Assembly: GCF_022398315.1 (NCBI RefSeq)
Contig: NZ_JAKEVF010000002.1
Coordinates: 533,279-597,278 of the forward strand
Direction of reading: 5' to 3'
DNA from: Shewanella sp. Isolate11
GTDB taxonomy: Bacteria > Pseudomonadota > Gammaproteobacteria > Enterobacterales > Shewanellaceae
Length of the DNA stretch: 64,000 nt
Both the position numbers and the translations under genes were made by a program. Shown here in pieces: positions 46,510 to 57,804 of this stretch; position 1 is the stretch's first letter, and the number at the start of each line of letters is the position of its first letter. The notes under the pieces were generated by a model. That model made no database searches, had not been told where the DNA came from, and saw only the letters and a list, made by a program, of their open reading frames with translations.

Positions 46510-48897
46510 TTATTCCCTCAACAATGCGTTGAACTCTGACTTAAGTTCAGAAACTACCTTATCAACCATCTCAGCAATTTCTTTCTCTTCAAGTGTACGA
46601 GTGTTGTCTTGTAGTGTAAGTGCTATCGCCAGACTCTTTTTACCTGGTTCAACACCTTTACCCTGATATACATCGAACAAGTTTAAGCCAACCAACTGAT
46701 TTTCGCCAACTTTTCTTATCAAATTTAGCACATTTCCTGCTGACACCGATTCATCGACTAGGATAGCGATATCCCTACGGTTAGCTGGAAACTTAGACAC
46801 AGTCTGGGCTTGAGGTAAATTTGCATGTAATAGCGCATCTAATTCAAGCTCAAAAACAATTGTTTTTCCATTCAATCCAAATGGCTTTTCAAGGCTTGGA
46901 TGAACGGCACCAATCACACCTATTACACGATCATTTCTTAATATTTCAGCACATTGCCCAGGATGAAGCGCTGGATGCGATGCTGATTTAAAAGTAAATT
47001 CATCATCGGAAACTGTCAAGCCGATAATTGCTTCTAGGTCACCTTTCAGATCGAAAAAGTCAACGGTTTTTGACTCCATAGACCAATGTTCATCATTTTG
47101 GTTACCCGAGATAACCGCACCTAGCATAGCCTGTTGACGAACTTGAGATTCTGCTGCTTCATCAGGCACAAAGCGTAAACCGGTTTCAAATAAACGGACG
47201 CGATTTTGCTGACGGCTCTGGTTATAGCCCACTGCGGTCAATAATCCCGTAAAAGTCGATAAACGCATAGCCGACATCTCTACCGAAATAGGGTTAGGTA
47301 GAATCATCGCCGCTTCACCAGGATGTACCAACTCTTGCAGTTTAGGATCAACAAAACTGTAGGTAACAGCCTCTTGGAAACCGCGCGCGACTAACATAGC
47401 GCGAACACGTTTAAGGCTGATATCAGACTCTTTATGATCGGGCATACTTAACGCGGCAACCGGTGCGGTATTCGGGATATTGTTGTAACCATAAATACGC
47501 GCAACTTCTTCAATCAAGTCTTCTTCGATAGCCATGTCGAAACGGTACGTAGCCGTGGTTACATTCCAGCAGCCCTCGCCCACTTCAACCTTAAAGCCTA
47601 GACGTTCTAAAATCTCAGTGACATCGTTATCACCGATATGATGACCTAACACTCTATCAAGCTTGCTGCGGCGCAATGTAATGTTAACTGGCTGAGGTAG
47701 ATGTTGATCTGATTTAGATTCAACCACAGGACCAGCCTCACCGCCACAAATATCAAGCACTAAACGGGTAGCACGGTCAATAACCTTGTGTTGCAGCTGT
47801 GGATCGACACCACGTTCAAAACGGTGTGATGAGTCTGTGTGTAAACCTAAACGACGAGATTTACCCATAATGGCCAGAGGAGCAAAGAAGGCACACTCAA
47901 GCATAATATCTTTGGTCGCCGAGGTTACGCCTGATGCTTCGCCACCAAACACACCGGCTAGAGCTAAGGCTTTTTGCTGATCGGCAATGACTAGCGTATC
48001 AGCAGGAACAGTGATCTCATTGCCATCGAGCAGAGTTAACTTCTCTTCGCCATTACCTAAACGAATGGTGATATCGCCTTCCAGCATCGCCAAGTCGAAA
48101 GCATGCATTGGCTGACCGAATTCAATCAATACATAGTTAGTGATATCGACGATTGGATCGATAGAACGAATACCACTACGACGTAGCTTTTCCTGCATCC
48201 AAAGTGGAGTTTCGGCAGCCACATCAACATTTTTAACCACACGACCCAAATAACGAGGACAAGACTCAGGCGCCTGATTATCAATGACAACACGAGTATC
48301 GATCGTCGCCGATACTGCTTGCCATGTTGGCTCTGTTACTGCTTGACGGTTAAGAACACCGACTTCACGAGCTAAACCAGCCATACCTAAACAGTCGGCA
48401 CGGTTAGCGGTCAAATCCACATCGATAATCGCATCATCAAGATCTAAGTATTCGCGGACGCTTTGACCAATAGGGGCATCCAACGGAAGCTCAATAATAC
48501 CATCGCTTTCAATATCGATGCCTAGCTCACCATAGGAACACAACATACCAAACGAAGGTTGACCACGAAGTTTGGCTTTCTTAATTTTAAAGTCACCCGG
48601 TAACACAGCGCCAACCATAGCCACCGCAACTCTTAAGCCTTGACGACAGTTAGGTGCACCACAAACGATATCGATAAGTTCGTCTTCACCGACATTAATT
48701 TTGGTTACACGTAGCTTGTCAGCATCTGGGTGTTGGCCACATTCAACGACTTCACCGACGATAACACCACTAAATTCTGCAGCAACGCCATCCACAGCAT
48801 CAACTTCAAGACCTGCCATGGTGATCTGATGTGAAAGTTCGTCACGGGTGACACTTGGGTTAACCCATTCACGAAGCCAAGATTCACTAAATTTCAT
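46510..48897 (-). CDS. pheT: PheT, phenylalanyl-tRNA synthetase beta subunit
   Basis: A 795-residue subunit of the (alpha-beta)2 enzyme. Domains in order: N-terminal [13 protein letters not shown], tRNA-binding EMAP-like domain (about 40-150), B3/B4 editing domain (about 210-370), B5 domain (about 400-475), catalytic-like core, and the C-terminal FDX-ACB anticodon-binding domain (from about 700, [16 protein letters not shown]). The length equals the E. coli subunit (795). It starts 15 bases after pheS. Confidence 0.97.
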   Translation of the reverse strand: MKFSESWLREWVNPSVTRDELSHQITMAGLEVDAVDGVAAEFSGVIVGEVVECGQHPDADKLRVTKINVGEDELIDIVCGAPNCRQGLRVAVAMVGAVLPGDFKIKKAKLRGQPSFGMLCSYGELGIDIESDGIIELPLDAPIGQSVREYLDLDDAIIDVDLTANRADCLGMAGLAREVGVLNRQAVTEPTWQAVSATIDTRVVIDNQAPESCPRYLGRVVKNVDVAAETPLWMQEKLRRSGIRSIDPIVDITNYVLIEFGQPMHAFDLAMLEGDITIRLGNGEEKLTLLDGNEITVPADTLVIADQQKALALAGVFGGEASGVTSATKDIMLECAFFAPLAIMGKSRRLGLHTDSSHRFERGVDPQLQHKVIDRATRLVLDICGGEAGPVVESKSDQHLPQPVNITLRRSKLDRVLGHHIGDNDVTEILERLGFKVEVGEGCWNVTTATYRFDMAIEEDLIEEVARIYGYNNIPNTAPVAALSMPDHKESDISLKRVRAMLVARGFQEAVTYSFVDPKLQELVHPGEAAMILPNPISVEMSAMRLSTFTGLLTAVGYNQSRQQNRVRLFETGLRFVPDEAAESQVRQQAMLGAVISGNQNDEHWSMESKTVDFFDLKGDLEAIIGLTVSDDEFTFKSASHPALHPGQCAEILRNDRVIGVIGAVHPSLEKPFGLNGKTIVFELELDALLHANLPQAQTVSKFPANRRDIAILVDESVSAGNVLNLIRKVGENQLVGLNLFDVYQGKGVEPGKKSLAIALTLQDNTRTLEEKEIAEMVDKVVSELKSEFNALLRE

Positions 48898-48912
48898 TTT
48901 TTACTCGCTCCG

Positions 48913-50277
<1,365 letters not shown>

Positions 50278-51780
50278 ATGAGAGAAGTGAAGTTTCGTTG
50301 GATAGACCAATATCTTATCCATATGACATTAAAAACAAAATTTACTATATTAGCTGTGATCCCCATCATTACTTTAGTGGGGTTATCATTTATCTTATAT
50401 AGCCAGTTTAATGACCAACTAATCAATAGCCATAAACAGACTTCGCTAGATGAAGCACAAAAAATGGCTCAAATACTTCAATTAAGCCTTGAGTATGTAC
50501 CCGCTGCCCAACAAACCGACTATCAAAATGCCTTGATCGTACAAGGTATAGTGAGCCCCAAACAAAGCCTGTCTAATGTCGCATTAAAAGCTGTACAACA
50601 AGGCGGCCAAACACTAAAGGAAAATGGCTCGCTAATAAGTTATAGCAAAGCCACCCCACAGGGACTGGTTGCTATCACTAATGTTAATAATCTTGATCAA
50701 GTCCTTAATTCTGCCAAAGTGTATGTTATTACCAGCTTACTGCTGTTAATTTTGGTGATCTTAATTAGCAGCTATTACATCTCCACTTTTGTCGGTGGTG
50801 CCCTCTATACCAGCGTAATGGCACTTAAACGTGCCGCCGATGGTGATCTCACTGGACGTTTGAAATTTTTCCAAGTCAAAGATGAATTCAGCATCTTGGC
50901 TGTGAGTATCGATACTTTAGTGGAAAGGCAGCACAAACTGGTGATGCAGATGACCCAGGCCAGTTCACAAATTCGAACTGTAGTTCAAAGCTTTAGACAA
51001 ACTGCGCAGGAAGGTCAAAGCCTAGCGGCAGAGCAAAGACAACACTTAGACTCGCTAGCAACTGCGATGGAAGAGATGACCGCCGCAGTGAAAGAAGTGG
51101 CACGTAACGCAGAGCAATCTTCACAAGAAACCCAAGAAGCTAACCAACAGGTTGATGCAGGCTCACGAGATATCGCCACGACCGTCAATGCTATCGGAGA
51201 GTTATCAAACGAAATAAACGATGCATCACAAGCAGTTGATACATTGAACGACAACGCTTCAAAGATTGATGAAGTGGTAACGACCATTAACGCTATTTCA
51301 GAGCAAACCAACCTACTTGCCCTGAATGCAGCTATCGAAGCCGCACGAGCTGGCGAACAGGGACGAGGCTTTGCTGTCGTTGCTGACGAAGTGCGAACAC
51401 TAGCTGGACGAACGCAAGCAGCCACTGTCGAAATTAAGTCAATGATTGAAGCGCTTCAAACCGGTGCTCAGGCCTTGACTCAAGTAATGAAACGCACCGT
51501 AGAAAAAGCCAACGAAGGTAAACGCCATGTACTTGATACTGGTGACGACCTTAAAGCGATTGCTAATCATAGCGAAAAAGTCTTTGAAATGAGTGTGTTG
51601 ATTGCCACATCAGCCGATGAACAATCCGCGGTCGCTAATGAGATAGCTAGCAATTTGATGGAGATTCGCAATCAGTCACACGATGTGGAGCTATCCGCCA
51701 ATCAATCCGTATCAGGCTGTGATGAGCTGCATACCACGGCTGAGCAATTAGATAAGCTACTAATTGGCTTGAAAGTTTAG
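50278..51780 (+). CDS. Methyl-accepting chemotaxis protein
   Basis: A 500-residue chemoreceptor. TM1 lies at about residues 21-41; the periplasmic sensing part of about 105 residues is small; TM2 is at about 146-167; a HAMP region follows ([16 protein letters not shown]). The C-terminal coiled-coil signalling domain has the conserved hairpin [35 protein letters not shown]. The ligand is unknown. The ribosome site is unclear: AGGAGA lies about 18 bases before ATG 50278 and a nearer AGAG is weak; MTLKTK at 50323 is an alternative start. It is monocistronic. Confidence 0.93.
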   Translation: MREVKFRWIDQYLIHMTLKTKFTILAVIPIITLVGLSFILYSQFNDQLINSHKQTSLDEAQKMAQILQLSLEYVPAAQQTDYQNALIVQGIVSPKQSLSNVALKAVQQGGQTLKENGSLISYSKATPQGLVAITNVNNLDQVLNSAKVYVITSLLLLILVILISSYYISTFVGGALYTSVMALKRAADGDLTGRLKFFQVKDEFSILAVSIDTLVERQHKLVMQMTQASSQIRTVVQSFRQTAQEGQSLAAEQRQHLDSLATAMEEMTAAVKEVARNAEQSSQETQEANQQVDAGSRDIATTVNAIGELSNEINDASQAVDTLNDNASKIDEVVTTINAISEQTNLLALNAAIEAARAGEQGRGFAVVADEVRTLAGRTQAATVEIKSMIEALQTGAQALTQVMKRTVEKANEGKRHVLDTGDDLKAIANHSEKVFEMSVLIATSADEQSAVANEIASNLMEIRNQSHDVELSANQSVSGCDELHTTAEQLDKLLIGLKV

Positions 51781-51802
51781 CGCACCTCAAACAAATCCAA
51801 AT

Positions 51803-51837
51803 AAAATGCCAGTTGATGCAAGTCAACTGGCATTTTT
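51803..51837 (+). terminator. Terminator after the chemoreceptor gene
   Basis: AAATGCCAGTTGA / TCAACTGGCATTT stem followed by TTTTT. Confidence 0.88.
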
Positions 51838-52049
51838 GTATCCAATTAGCATCGAACAGCTCCTTCGATCAATTGATTAACTAACGGTTCAGACTAACTG
51901 AAACTTAACCCAGCTTTGGCCCAACAAAGTGCAAAAACAAATAATGATCATAAAAAACAATTAAGAAGTTCAATCAATGCTAGTTTTAACTTTAAAGAAT
52001 ATGATTTAACCTTGATTAATCGAATGAGGAAAGGGAGTGCCCAAGGAAA

Positions 52050-54638
52050 ATGGTAACTGTAGACAAAAATAAGGCGTCAGTCGCGCAAACACATTGGAAA
52101 AACAGCCTTACTTTTAAATTTACTATTATCCAAATTATTGTGGCGACCTTGATCATAGCCTCTAGTATCTGGTTGCTTTTTTCTACCGAAAAAAAACACC
52201 ATATGGAAACTCAACTGTCTCTGAGCCAAACCTACGCCCATTCAGTGATTGAACAGTTGCAAAATGTTGTTGCTAAAATCGATACATTGGCCAACGCCAT
52301 CAGTATTGTTGGCGAAACTTATAAAGATCAGCCACAAGTCATAAAACAGCTTGTCCCCTCTCTACTCACCGTTGAAGGCACTGATAAGTTAATTGCGGGC
52401 GGTGGCATTTGGCCTGAGCCGAAAGTGTTTTTTGAGAATCAACAAGGTAGCAGTTTATTCTGGGCCAGAAATGACACTGGCCAATATGAACAGGTTGATG
52501 GATACAACAACATCGAGGGAGCGGGATATCACCAAGAAGATTGGTATCGGCCAATCAAGTATTTTCAAAATGCCCATATTAATTGGTCCGAGTCATATGT
52601 AGACCCTTACACGAAAGAGTTAATGGTAACCGCTTCGGTGCCGATGCGTTCGGAGCATAACTTTATTGGCGTAGCGACTGTTGATATTTCACTTTCAGGA
52701 TTAGATAAGCACTTTACCTTTTCCGATCAAAACCCTTTATCCAAAGGCTACATTTTAGCCCTCGACGCTTATAACAACTTGTTATCCGATCCTTTCGATG
52801 AGCTTGGCAGCCAAACACCATTTTTGGGTAAGCCACTACAAGAGTTACTCAAACGTTTCCCGGTATTGCATCCAATAGAAAATGCGATTAATGAGTTGGA
52901 CGATCGCTTTTATCAACAAGCCATTGAGCACCCAGCATACCGCTCTGAGCAGTTACAAACTTTATTGCAACACACGCCACCGCAGCAACAAAAGCGTTTA
53001 ACGGCGTTAATTAACTCGGCGCTACAGTCAAAAACCACCAAACAAGATGTTGTCACATTAGAGCTGCCATCCAGCCCACTATTTGACGAGCCGGTATTGG
53101 TGTCTATTTTGACCATGGCGCAAACACAATGGAAAATCATTTTAGTTACGCCAGTCTCAAGCCTGTCACAACAAGCCAACTCGATAGCGATAAAAATTGG
53201 TAGCTTTTTGCTACTGTCACAACTGCTGGCATTAATCATCCTGTTCAGCTTTCAGCATAAACTGTTTATTCGCCCTATTTATCAGATTGTTTCCGCCTTA
53301 CAGAGTGGCAATATTGGTAAATTAGAACTCGACGCTAACCATCGACAAGACGAAGTCGGTCAGCTGGCTAAGGCCTTTATTTCTCGTAGTAATCAGCTTG
53401 AAATCGCCTACGCTAGCCTAGATGCCAGCAACTTAGCTTTAGAACAACAACTGGAAATGCAACGTCTAGCCCAATCTGAACTAGAAACCAAGCGGGAATT
53501 AATCAACTCTTTGCTCAATGCCTCGCAAAATATTATCTGTATTAAAGACACCGATGGAAAGTACACCTTAGTCAACGATAAGTTTTGTGAAATTTTAGGC
53601 ATAGAACGTGAACGCATATTAGGGGCAAAAGACAGCAATATATTTCCGATACACGTAGCTAAAATGATAGCCAATCAAGATCGATTAATTAAAGAGTCTG
53701 ATAATGCTCACAGCTTTGAGCAACCTATGCCGACGGTTCATGGCGAACGAGTGTTTTTAATCACCAAGTACCCAATAAAAGATGCCGACGGAAATACCAT
53801 TGGCCTAGGAGCCATGGCCGTTGATGTCAGTAGTTTAAAAGAGAAACAAGCCGAGCAAGAACAATCTATTCAATCACTCACGGCAAAATTGGTCACATTA
53901 GAAAAATGGTTAGAGAAAGCAAAACAGCAAGCCAGTAATAGCACTGCAGAAGCGAAACCGCAGCCACAGTTAGCCGCTGGTACCATTGAACTTACTCATC
54001 AAAAATTAATGCTGCAGATGATAAATCAGTTAAATAAACAACAATTGGCAGCATTGGAAAATCTATTTACTGTGCTACAAACCGATCCGAGTTTAAATCA
54101 TCCCCTATTAAGTGAAAAACTCACTGAACAGATTGATATTTTACGCCGTAGCCAACCATTGATAAAAAGCACACAACAGAGTAAGGCCATCATCCTTGAG
54201 CAATATTTACAAGATCTACTCACCGTTCTCGCACCACACTTTAAAAGTAAGGCGATCACTTGTTCTGTCGACTGTCCGAAACAGATAGCGATCACCCTCC
54301 CGGCATGGCAATTATTTACCCTGTGTTATCAATTAATTAATAACACGGTGTTTCATGCGTTTACCGAAGAAGTCACCGAAAATAAAGATAAGCAATTACA
54401 GATTAAAGTTGAGCAACAGCAAAACTTGTTGAAGATCCGTGTTACCGATAATGGTGTCGGGATGACCTCAGCGCTCCTAGAGGCCATTGATAAGCAATTA
54501 GATGAGCAAAGTGGATATGGCACCTTAGCCGAAATAAATCGTTGGTTAAAAGCGGAGTTTCAAGGGACTGTATCTATTGACTCTAAGATTAATCAATTTA
54601 CCACAATTGAGTGTCAGCTCAATATCAGCAACAGTTAA
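52050..54638 (+). CDS. Cache-HAMP-PAS histidine-kinase-like sensor without a clear H-box
   Basis: An 862-residue membrane sensor. TM1 is at about 22-46, a double-Cache-like periplasmic domain follows (GAGYHQEDWYRPIKYFQ and VTASVPM are typical), TM2 is at about 378-400, then HAMP, a coiled coil, a PAS domain (about 485-600; NIICIKDTDGKYTLVNDKFCEILG) and a GHKL ATPase region with an N-box-like LINNTVFHAF (about 757-766) and G1 DNGVGM (about 801). The segment where a phospho-accepting HE motif would be expected (about 640-690) contains no recognisable H-box, only THQKL. It may be a degenerate or divergent kinase. There is no response regulator beside it. AAGGAAA precedes the ATG. Confidence 0.82.
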   Translation: MVTVDKNKASVAQTHWKNSLTFKFTIIQIIVATLIIASSIWLLFSTEKKHHMETQLSLSQTYAHSVIEQLQNVVAKIDTLANAISIVGETYKDQPQVIKQLVPSLLTVEGTDKLIAGGGIWPEPKVFFENQQGSSLFWARNDTGQYEQVDGYNNIEGAGYHQEDWYRPIKYFQNAHINWSESYVDPYTKELMVTASVPMRSEHNFIGVATVDISLSGLDKHFTFSDQNPLSKGYILALDAYNNLLSDPFDELGSQTPFLGKPLQELLKRFPVLHPIENAINELDDRFYQQAIEHPAYRSEQLQTLLQHTPPQQQKRLTALINSALQSKTTKQDVVTLELPSSPLFDEPVLVSILTMAQTQWKIILVTPVSSLSQQANSIAIKIGSFLLLSQLLALIILFSFQHKLFIRPIYQIVSALQSGNIGKLELDANHRQDEVGQLAKAFISRSNQLEIAYASLDASNLALEQQLEMQRLAQSELETKRELINSLLNASQNIICIKDTDGKYTLVNDKFCEILGIERERILGAKDSNIFPIHVAKMIANQDRLIKESDNAHSFEQPMPTVHGERVFLITKYPIKDADGNTIGLGAMAVDVSSLKEKQAEQEQSIQSLTAKLVTLEKWLEKAKQQASNSTAEAKPQPQLAAGTIELTHQKLMLQMINQLNKQQLAALENLFTVLQTDPSLNHPLLSEKLTEQIDILRRSQPLIKSTQQSKAIILEQYLQDLLTVLAPHFKSKAITCSVDCPKQIAITLPAWQLFTLCYQLINNTVFHAFTEEVTENKDKQLQIKVEQQQNLLKIRVTDNGVGMTSALLEAIDKQLDEQSGYGTLAEINRWLKAEFQGTVSIDSKINQFTTIECQLNISNS

Positions 54639-54678
54639 TCGCTTAGCCATTAACCATTAGTTAAAACAGTTAAAACCT

Positions 54679-54705
54679 ATGATGAGGAGCATGACTCCTC
54701 ATCAT
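54679..54705. terminator. Hairpin between the sensor gene and the aspartic-protease-like gene
   Basis: ATGATGAGGAG / CTCCTCATCAT, a perfect 11-bp stem with a five-base loop between two converging genes. It lacks a T run, so intrinsic termination is uncertain. Confidence 0.45.
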
Positions 54706-54719
54706 AGTCGCTCGACTAA

Positions 54720-55589
54720 CTACAGCGATACATCCACTAAATAATGCCCTTGTAGCCAGTTGCGGCCGATAAGAAATTTATTGGTCATTTTGGAACGGTC
54801 TCGCAAGTTCACTTTGACCTTATATTCCTTACCCTGCTCACCCACATTAAGCTCAACCATGTAGCGTATCTCACTGCCTTGAGCATTGCGGATCAATGAG
54901 GTTTCAACGATTCGCGCATGCACTCTCTGTGACTCACCCTTCTCATTTTCAGTGGTAAAAGAGAGCATTTTACCGACATTTTTCTCCATATCCTTGTCAC
55001 CATCGGCCACTTTTAAGTCGATAGCATGTAATGAATTTTCCACCGCACCACTGTCGATACGAGTGTTATAAATCAAACCCGTCTCAACGATACTAATAGG
55101 CGCTAAAGGGCCAATGACGTTTTTTTCAGAGACATCAACAATATACTTGTCTTTCAACCAATTTCGTCCAATCAGCAACTTATAATCCATGTGTTCACGC
55201 TCACGCAGATTAACGTTAACTTGTCGTTCTTTGCCCGCAAAGCCTACATGCAGTGCCACCATATATCGGGTTTCAGTGCCTTGAGAATTACTTACAGTTG
55301 AGGTTTTAACAATCTTTGCGCTTAAGCGTTTTTTCTCACCTTTATTATTCTCGGTACTAAACCAGAGGGTCTTGCCAACATTATCTTTCATCTTTTTGGC
55401 GCTGCCGCCTTCGATCTCTAAATCAAACCCATTTAAAGAAGTATTACCAGCACCGGTATCAATTCTCGCCTCAAAATTGAGACCTGCTTCAGCAACCCTC
55501 ATATCTGCTGTCGGACCGATAATCGCTTTCTCATCTGCGCTAGCCGATGTCACAATAAAAATGGCACATAACATAATTCTTTTAAGCAT
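54720..55589 (-). CDS. Exported protein with two tandem retropepsin-like domains (RimB/Zn_protease family)
   Basis: A 289-residue precursor with a signal peptide (to about residue 18) and two homologous domains of about 130 residues (21-154 and 157-288). Each has a start IGPxAxxxVxExGLxxxxRID, an aspartic-protease-type motif (Asp44 in DTGA; Asp179 in DSGA), a RYMVxLxVG strand and the end LIGRNWLxxxYxVDVS. This fits the family called ATP-dependent zinc proteases, which are retropepsin-like. Two Asp motifs in one chain could form the active site that single-domain members must make by dimerising; this is inferred. GAGGT precedes the ATG. The substrate is unknown. Confidence 0.82.
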   Translation of the reverse strand: MLKRIMLCAIFIVTSASADEKAIIGPTADMRVAEAGLNFEARIDTGAGNTSLNGFDLEIEGGSAKKMKDNVGKTLWFSTENNKGEKKRLSAKIVKTSTVSNSQGTETRYMVALHVGFAGKERQVNVNLREREHMDYKLLIGRNWLKDKYIVDVSEKNVIGPLAPISIVETGLIYNTRIDSGAVENSLHAIDLKVADGDKDMEKNVGKMLSFTTENEKGESQRVHARIVETSLIRNAQGSEIRYMVELNVGEQGKEYKVKVNLRDRSKMTNKFLIGRNWLQGHYLVDVSL

Positions 55590-55609
55590 TTAAAACCTCG
55601 AGCAATCAA

Positions 55610-55633
55610 TTAAAAAGCCGACAAAAGTCGGCT
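55610..55633 (-). terminator. Terminator after the STAS-like gene
   Basis: AGCCGAC / GTCGGCT stem; on the minus strand it is followed by TTTTTAATT. It separates the STAS gene from the protease-like gene. Confidence 0.82.
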
Positions 55634-55653
55634 CACTCCATATTAGGTATTTA

Positions 55654-56028
55654 CTAGACAGTGTCGGCTTCGGTTAACCAATGCAGAGCCTGGGGTAAGT
55701 GTTCTTTAGAAAAAATCTGCACAGGACACGGCGCCATACACGCCAACAATTTAGCCATATTAGTGATCCATTCACTGTCGCTGATAATGGCAACTCTAGA
55801 AAAATCAGTCAAATGAAAAAGTCCTAATTTGGCATCATCCCACAGGGTTTCCACCGAAATGCCTTCAAATTGATCACTAAATTCATACCAAAGCTTAATG
55901 GTTGAATGATCTTTTAGCTTAGATTCAATCTCAGGAACCAATTTTTGTTGATAGTCATCACTACTGAGCACACCACGAGCCTTAATAGCGACCACATCAT
56001 GCTCAAACCCTTCTAGCAGCTCTATCAT
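55654..56028 (-). CDS. SpoIIAA-like (STAS/SEC14-type) protein
   Basis: A 124-residue cytosolic protein matching the SpoIIAA-like family: MIELLEGFEHDVVAIKARGVLSSDDYQQKLVPEIESKL, then IKLWYEFSDQFEG, a DDAKLG helix and DFSRVAIISDSEWI. Members have a STAS-like fold and no agreed function. AAGGAG lies 5 bases before ATG 56028; the GTG at 56034 overlaps that site and is not the start. Downstream of it on the same strand is the tandem protease-like gene, behind a terminator. Confidence 0.85.
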   Translation of the reverse strand: MIELLEGFEHDVVAIKARGVLSSDDYQQKLVPEIESKLKDHSTIKLWYEFSDQFEGISVETLWDDAKLGLFHLTDFSRVAIISDSEWITNMAKLLACMAPCPVQIFSKEHLPQALHWLTEADTV

Positions 56029-56043
56029 AATCACTCCTTATTA

Positions 56044-56219
56044 ATACCCATTGCAGTAATTATATGATCATTCTTGCTAGTTAAAATCGCCGATAACCGT
56101 GTTGTAAATTTTGTGATTAGAATAAATAGTTACTGCAAGTTACGCCTTGTTCTCGACAATTTTTTCTGCGCCCTTTTCTGTTACAAACGGGCTGATCACT
56201 CATTTACTTTGATTGGTAT
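56044..56219. repeat. 176-bp interspersed repeat with terminal inverted repeats, copy B
   Basis: The second copy of the element at 17498-17673: same length, same orientation, 158 of 176 positions identical. Terminal inverted repeats are ATACCCATTGCAGTAA and TTACTTTGATTGGTAT (12 of 16 matching when one is reverse-complemented). It begins 16 bases upstream of the STAS start codon and may supply or displace that promoter. It has no coding capacity that I believe. Confidence 0.75.
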
Positions 56220-56236
56220 AACTTATCTAATTGTAG

Positions 56237-56524
56237 TTAATAAACAAATTGATAGACGAATAACATAAACAAAGCTCCACAGCAGAGACAATGAACTAAA
56301 TCCATATTAGCTCTAGGACGCGTATTAATTCGGCGATAGTGACGAACAAATTGCACTGCTAACCAAACAAGAATAAAAGGCACGAAGGGTAATGAAATGA
56401 CAAATGGAATGAAGCCCCAACCAAAACCGGTAGCATTCATGCTAAACAATTGAAACACATTCCAAAATAAAAAGAGTACAGCGTAGATAATAAAGTGCTG
56501 TTTATTAGGATAACTCGATAACAT
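56237..56524 (-). CDS. Small membrane protein of unknown function
   Basis: A 95-residue protein with three predicted membrane segments (about 11-28, 34-62, 78-94) separated by a basic loop RHYRRINTRPRA. I recognise no family. The start ATG 56524 has only a weak GAGA site. The hydrophobic pattern and positive-inside loop suggest a real membrane protein. Confidence 0.6.
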   Translation of the reverse strand: MLSSYPNKQHFIIYAVLFLFWNVFQLFSMNATGFGWGFIPFVISLPFVPFILVWLAVQFVRHYRRINTRPRANMDLVHCLCCGALFMLFVYQFVY

Positions 56525-56613
56525 TCACTATCTCTGCTGCGGATTTAGTACCAGATTAAGGACTATTACTTATGTTAACAACTGCAGAGTTGTAACTATC
56601 TGTTAGAAAGTTT

Positions 56614-56964
56614 TTACTTGGTAAGTAAAGCAATTTGTTGATCAAACAAGTTTTTAATCAAACCTGAAAAATCACTGATAAAAATACTTTGCTCCACAGA
56701 AGCCTTATGATCGGCGACTTTAGCGAGGATCTCTTCTAAGTCATACACTATGGCATCTATCTCTCGTATCACCATGTTACGCTCAGAGAAAGTTAACCTA
56801 GGGTTTTGACCACACACCATGATGATTTGTGCGGCTAGCTGTTCTTCAAATAGCTCCATAATGGTGTGATCATTGTCGGCCATATTCTCTGACGCCTCAA
56901 ACAAGCCTAAATGCTCTGTGAGATATTGTATTAAGTGTATATATCCGTCTGTATCTGTGACCAT
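56614..56964 (-). CDS. DUF3802-like protein
   Basis: A 116-residue acidic, largely helical protein. The start MVTDTDGYIHLIQYLTEHLGLFE and the internal ERNMVIREIDAIVYDLEEIL match what I recall of the DUF3802 family of Shewanella and Vibrio, which has no known function. It has no signal peptide. The family assignment is from memory. It is likely expressed on its own. Confidence 0.65.
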   Translation of the reverse strand: MVTDTDGYIHLIQYLTEHLGLFEASENMADNDHTIMELFEEQLAAQIIMVCGQNPRLTFSERNMVIREIDAIVYDLEEILAKVADHKASVEQSIFISDFSGLIKNLFDQQIALLTK

Positions 56965-57065
56965 CTATCGTCTACTAGCCCTTATCGTATGAGCATGGGA
57001 TACCATGCTCATCGTTTATTGTTATCGCTATGCTGACCTATTAAGAATGAGATTTTCAACCTGAA

Positions 57066-57641
57066 TCATTTACTTAAGGTTAAAACAAATGAAACAGGTA
57101 CCGCCTTACTAATTTCACTTAATCCAGCCAACTCACGGAGTTTCTCAACACCATCACTCAAACCAAAGTCGGCTGCATTCAAAATAATCGGATACTCACT
57201 GGTGACCATCAATTTATCTTGAGCCAACTTGGCTACACGCACATTAACCATCAACTTCTTGCTCGTACCATGTAAATCGAGCTCAGCGTCTAACGCGACA
57301 GATTCTGTGCCACCGATAGCCAATTTATCGACCATTTTTGCATCGACTTTAGCGGTTAATTTAACCGAAGGGTATTTCTCAACTTCAAATAAGATCTCTT
57401 TCATGCGAGTATCGCGGATCTCAACGTTAGTCATCACGCTTGTCAGCGGAATAGACAGAGAAAATGCCCCTTTATCGTCGAGTTTACCGGCAACTTCGGT
57501 AAATTTATGTACCTCGGCAATATCACCTTTCTTCACCGAGATAAAATTAACTATCGAATCTTGATTACTGACCTGCCAATCTGCCGCAACAACATTGCTG
57601 CTTAATACTGCCAAACCTAAGCCTAATAATAGTGTTTTCAT
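57066..57641 (-). CDS. YceI-family periplasmic protein
   Basis: A 191-residue protein with a signal peptide (to about residue 20, VVAA-DW) and a YceI lipocalin-like domain: WQVSNQDSIVNFISVKKGDIAEVHKF, a central LSIPLTSVMTNVEIRDTRMKEILFEVEKYPSVKLTAKV and a C-terminal PVSFVLTLSK strand. YceI proteins bind isoprenoid-type lipids in a hydrophobic pocket. AGGAGA precedes the ATG. It is a single gene. Confidence 0.92.
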   Translation of the reverse strand: MKTLLLGLGLAVLSSNVVAADWQVSNQDSIVNFISVKKGDIAEVHKFTEVAGKLDDKGAFSLSIPLTSVMTNVEIRDTRMKEILFEVEKYPSVKLTAKVDAKMVDKLAIGGTESVALDAELDLHGTSKKLMVNVRVAKLAQDKLMVTSEYPIILNAADFGLSDGVEKLRELAGLSEISKAVPVSFVLTLSK

Positions 57642-57771
57642 CTTGCTCTCCTGCTCGTGAATGTGAGTCCATTGATGTGATAAAAACCTCAGGGTTGTCT
57701 ATCCATTAATGAATATTGCAATTCATAATAGCCTAATATTCAATAGATTGATCTATAAATCAAGGATATAA

Positions 57772-57800
57772 AAAAGCCCTAATCTAAGTTAGGGCTTTTA
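57772..57800 (-). terminator. Terminator after topA
   Basis: AAAAGCCCTAA / TTAGGGCTTTT stem; on the minus strand it is followed by TTTTTTATATCC. Confidence 0.85.
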
Positions 57801-57804
57801 ATGG

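Noticed and set aside
51015-51425. 136-codon antisense ORF inside the chemoreceptor gene
   Set aside because: It is the mirror of the conserved signalling domain; Ala/Ser/Cys-rich composition is typical of such shadows.
56074-56268. 64-codon plus-strand ORF in the STAS upstream gap
   Set aside because: It lies mostly within the 176-bp repeat; the other copy has a stop (TAA) in the same frame near its end. It is a by-product of the repeat, not a gene.
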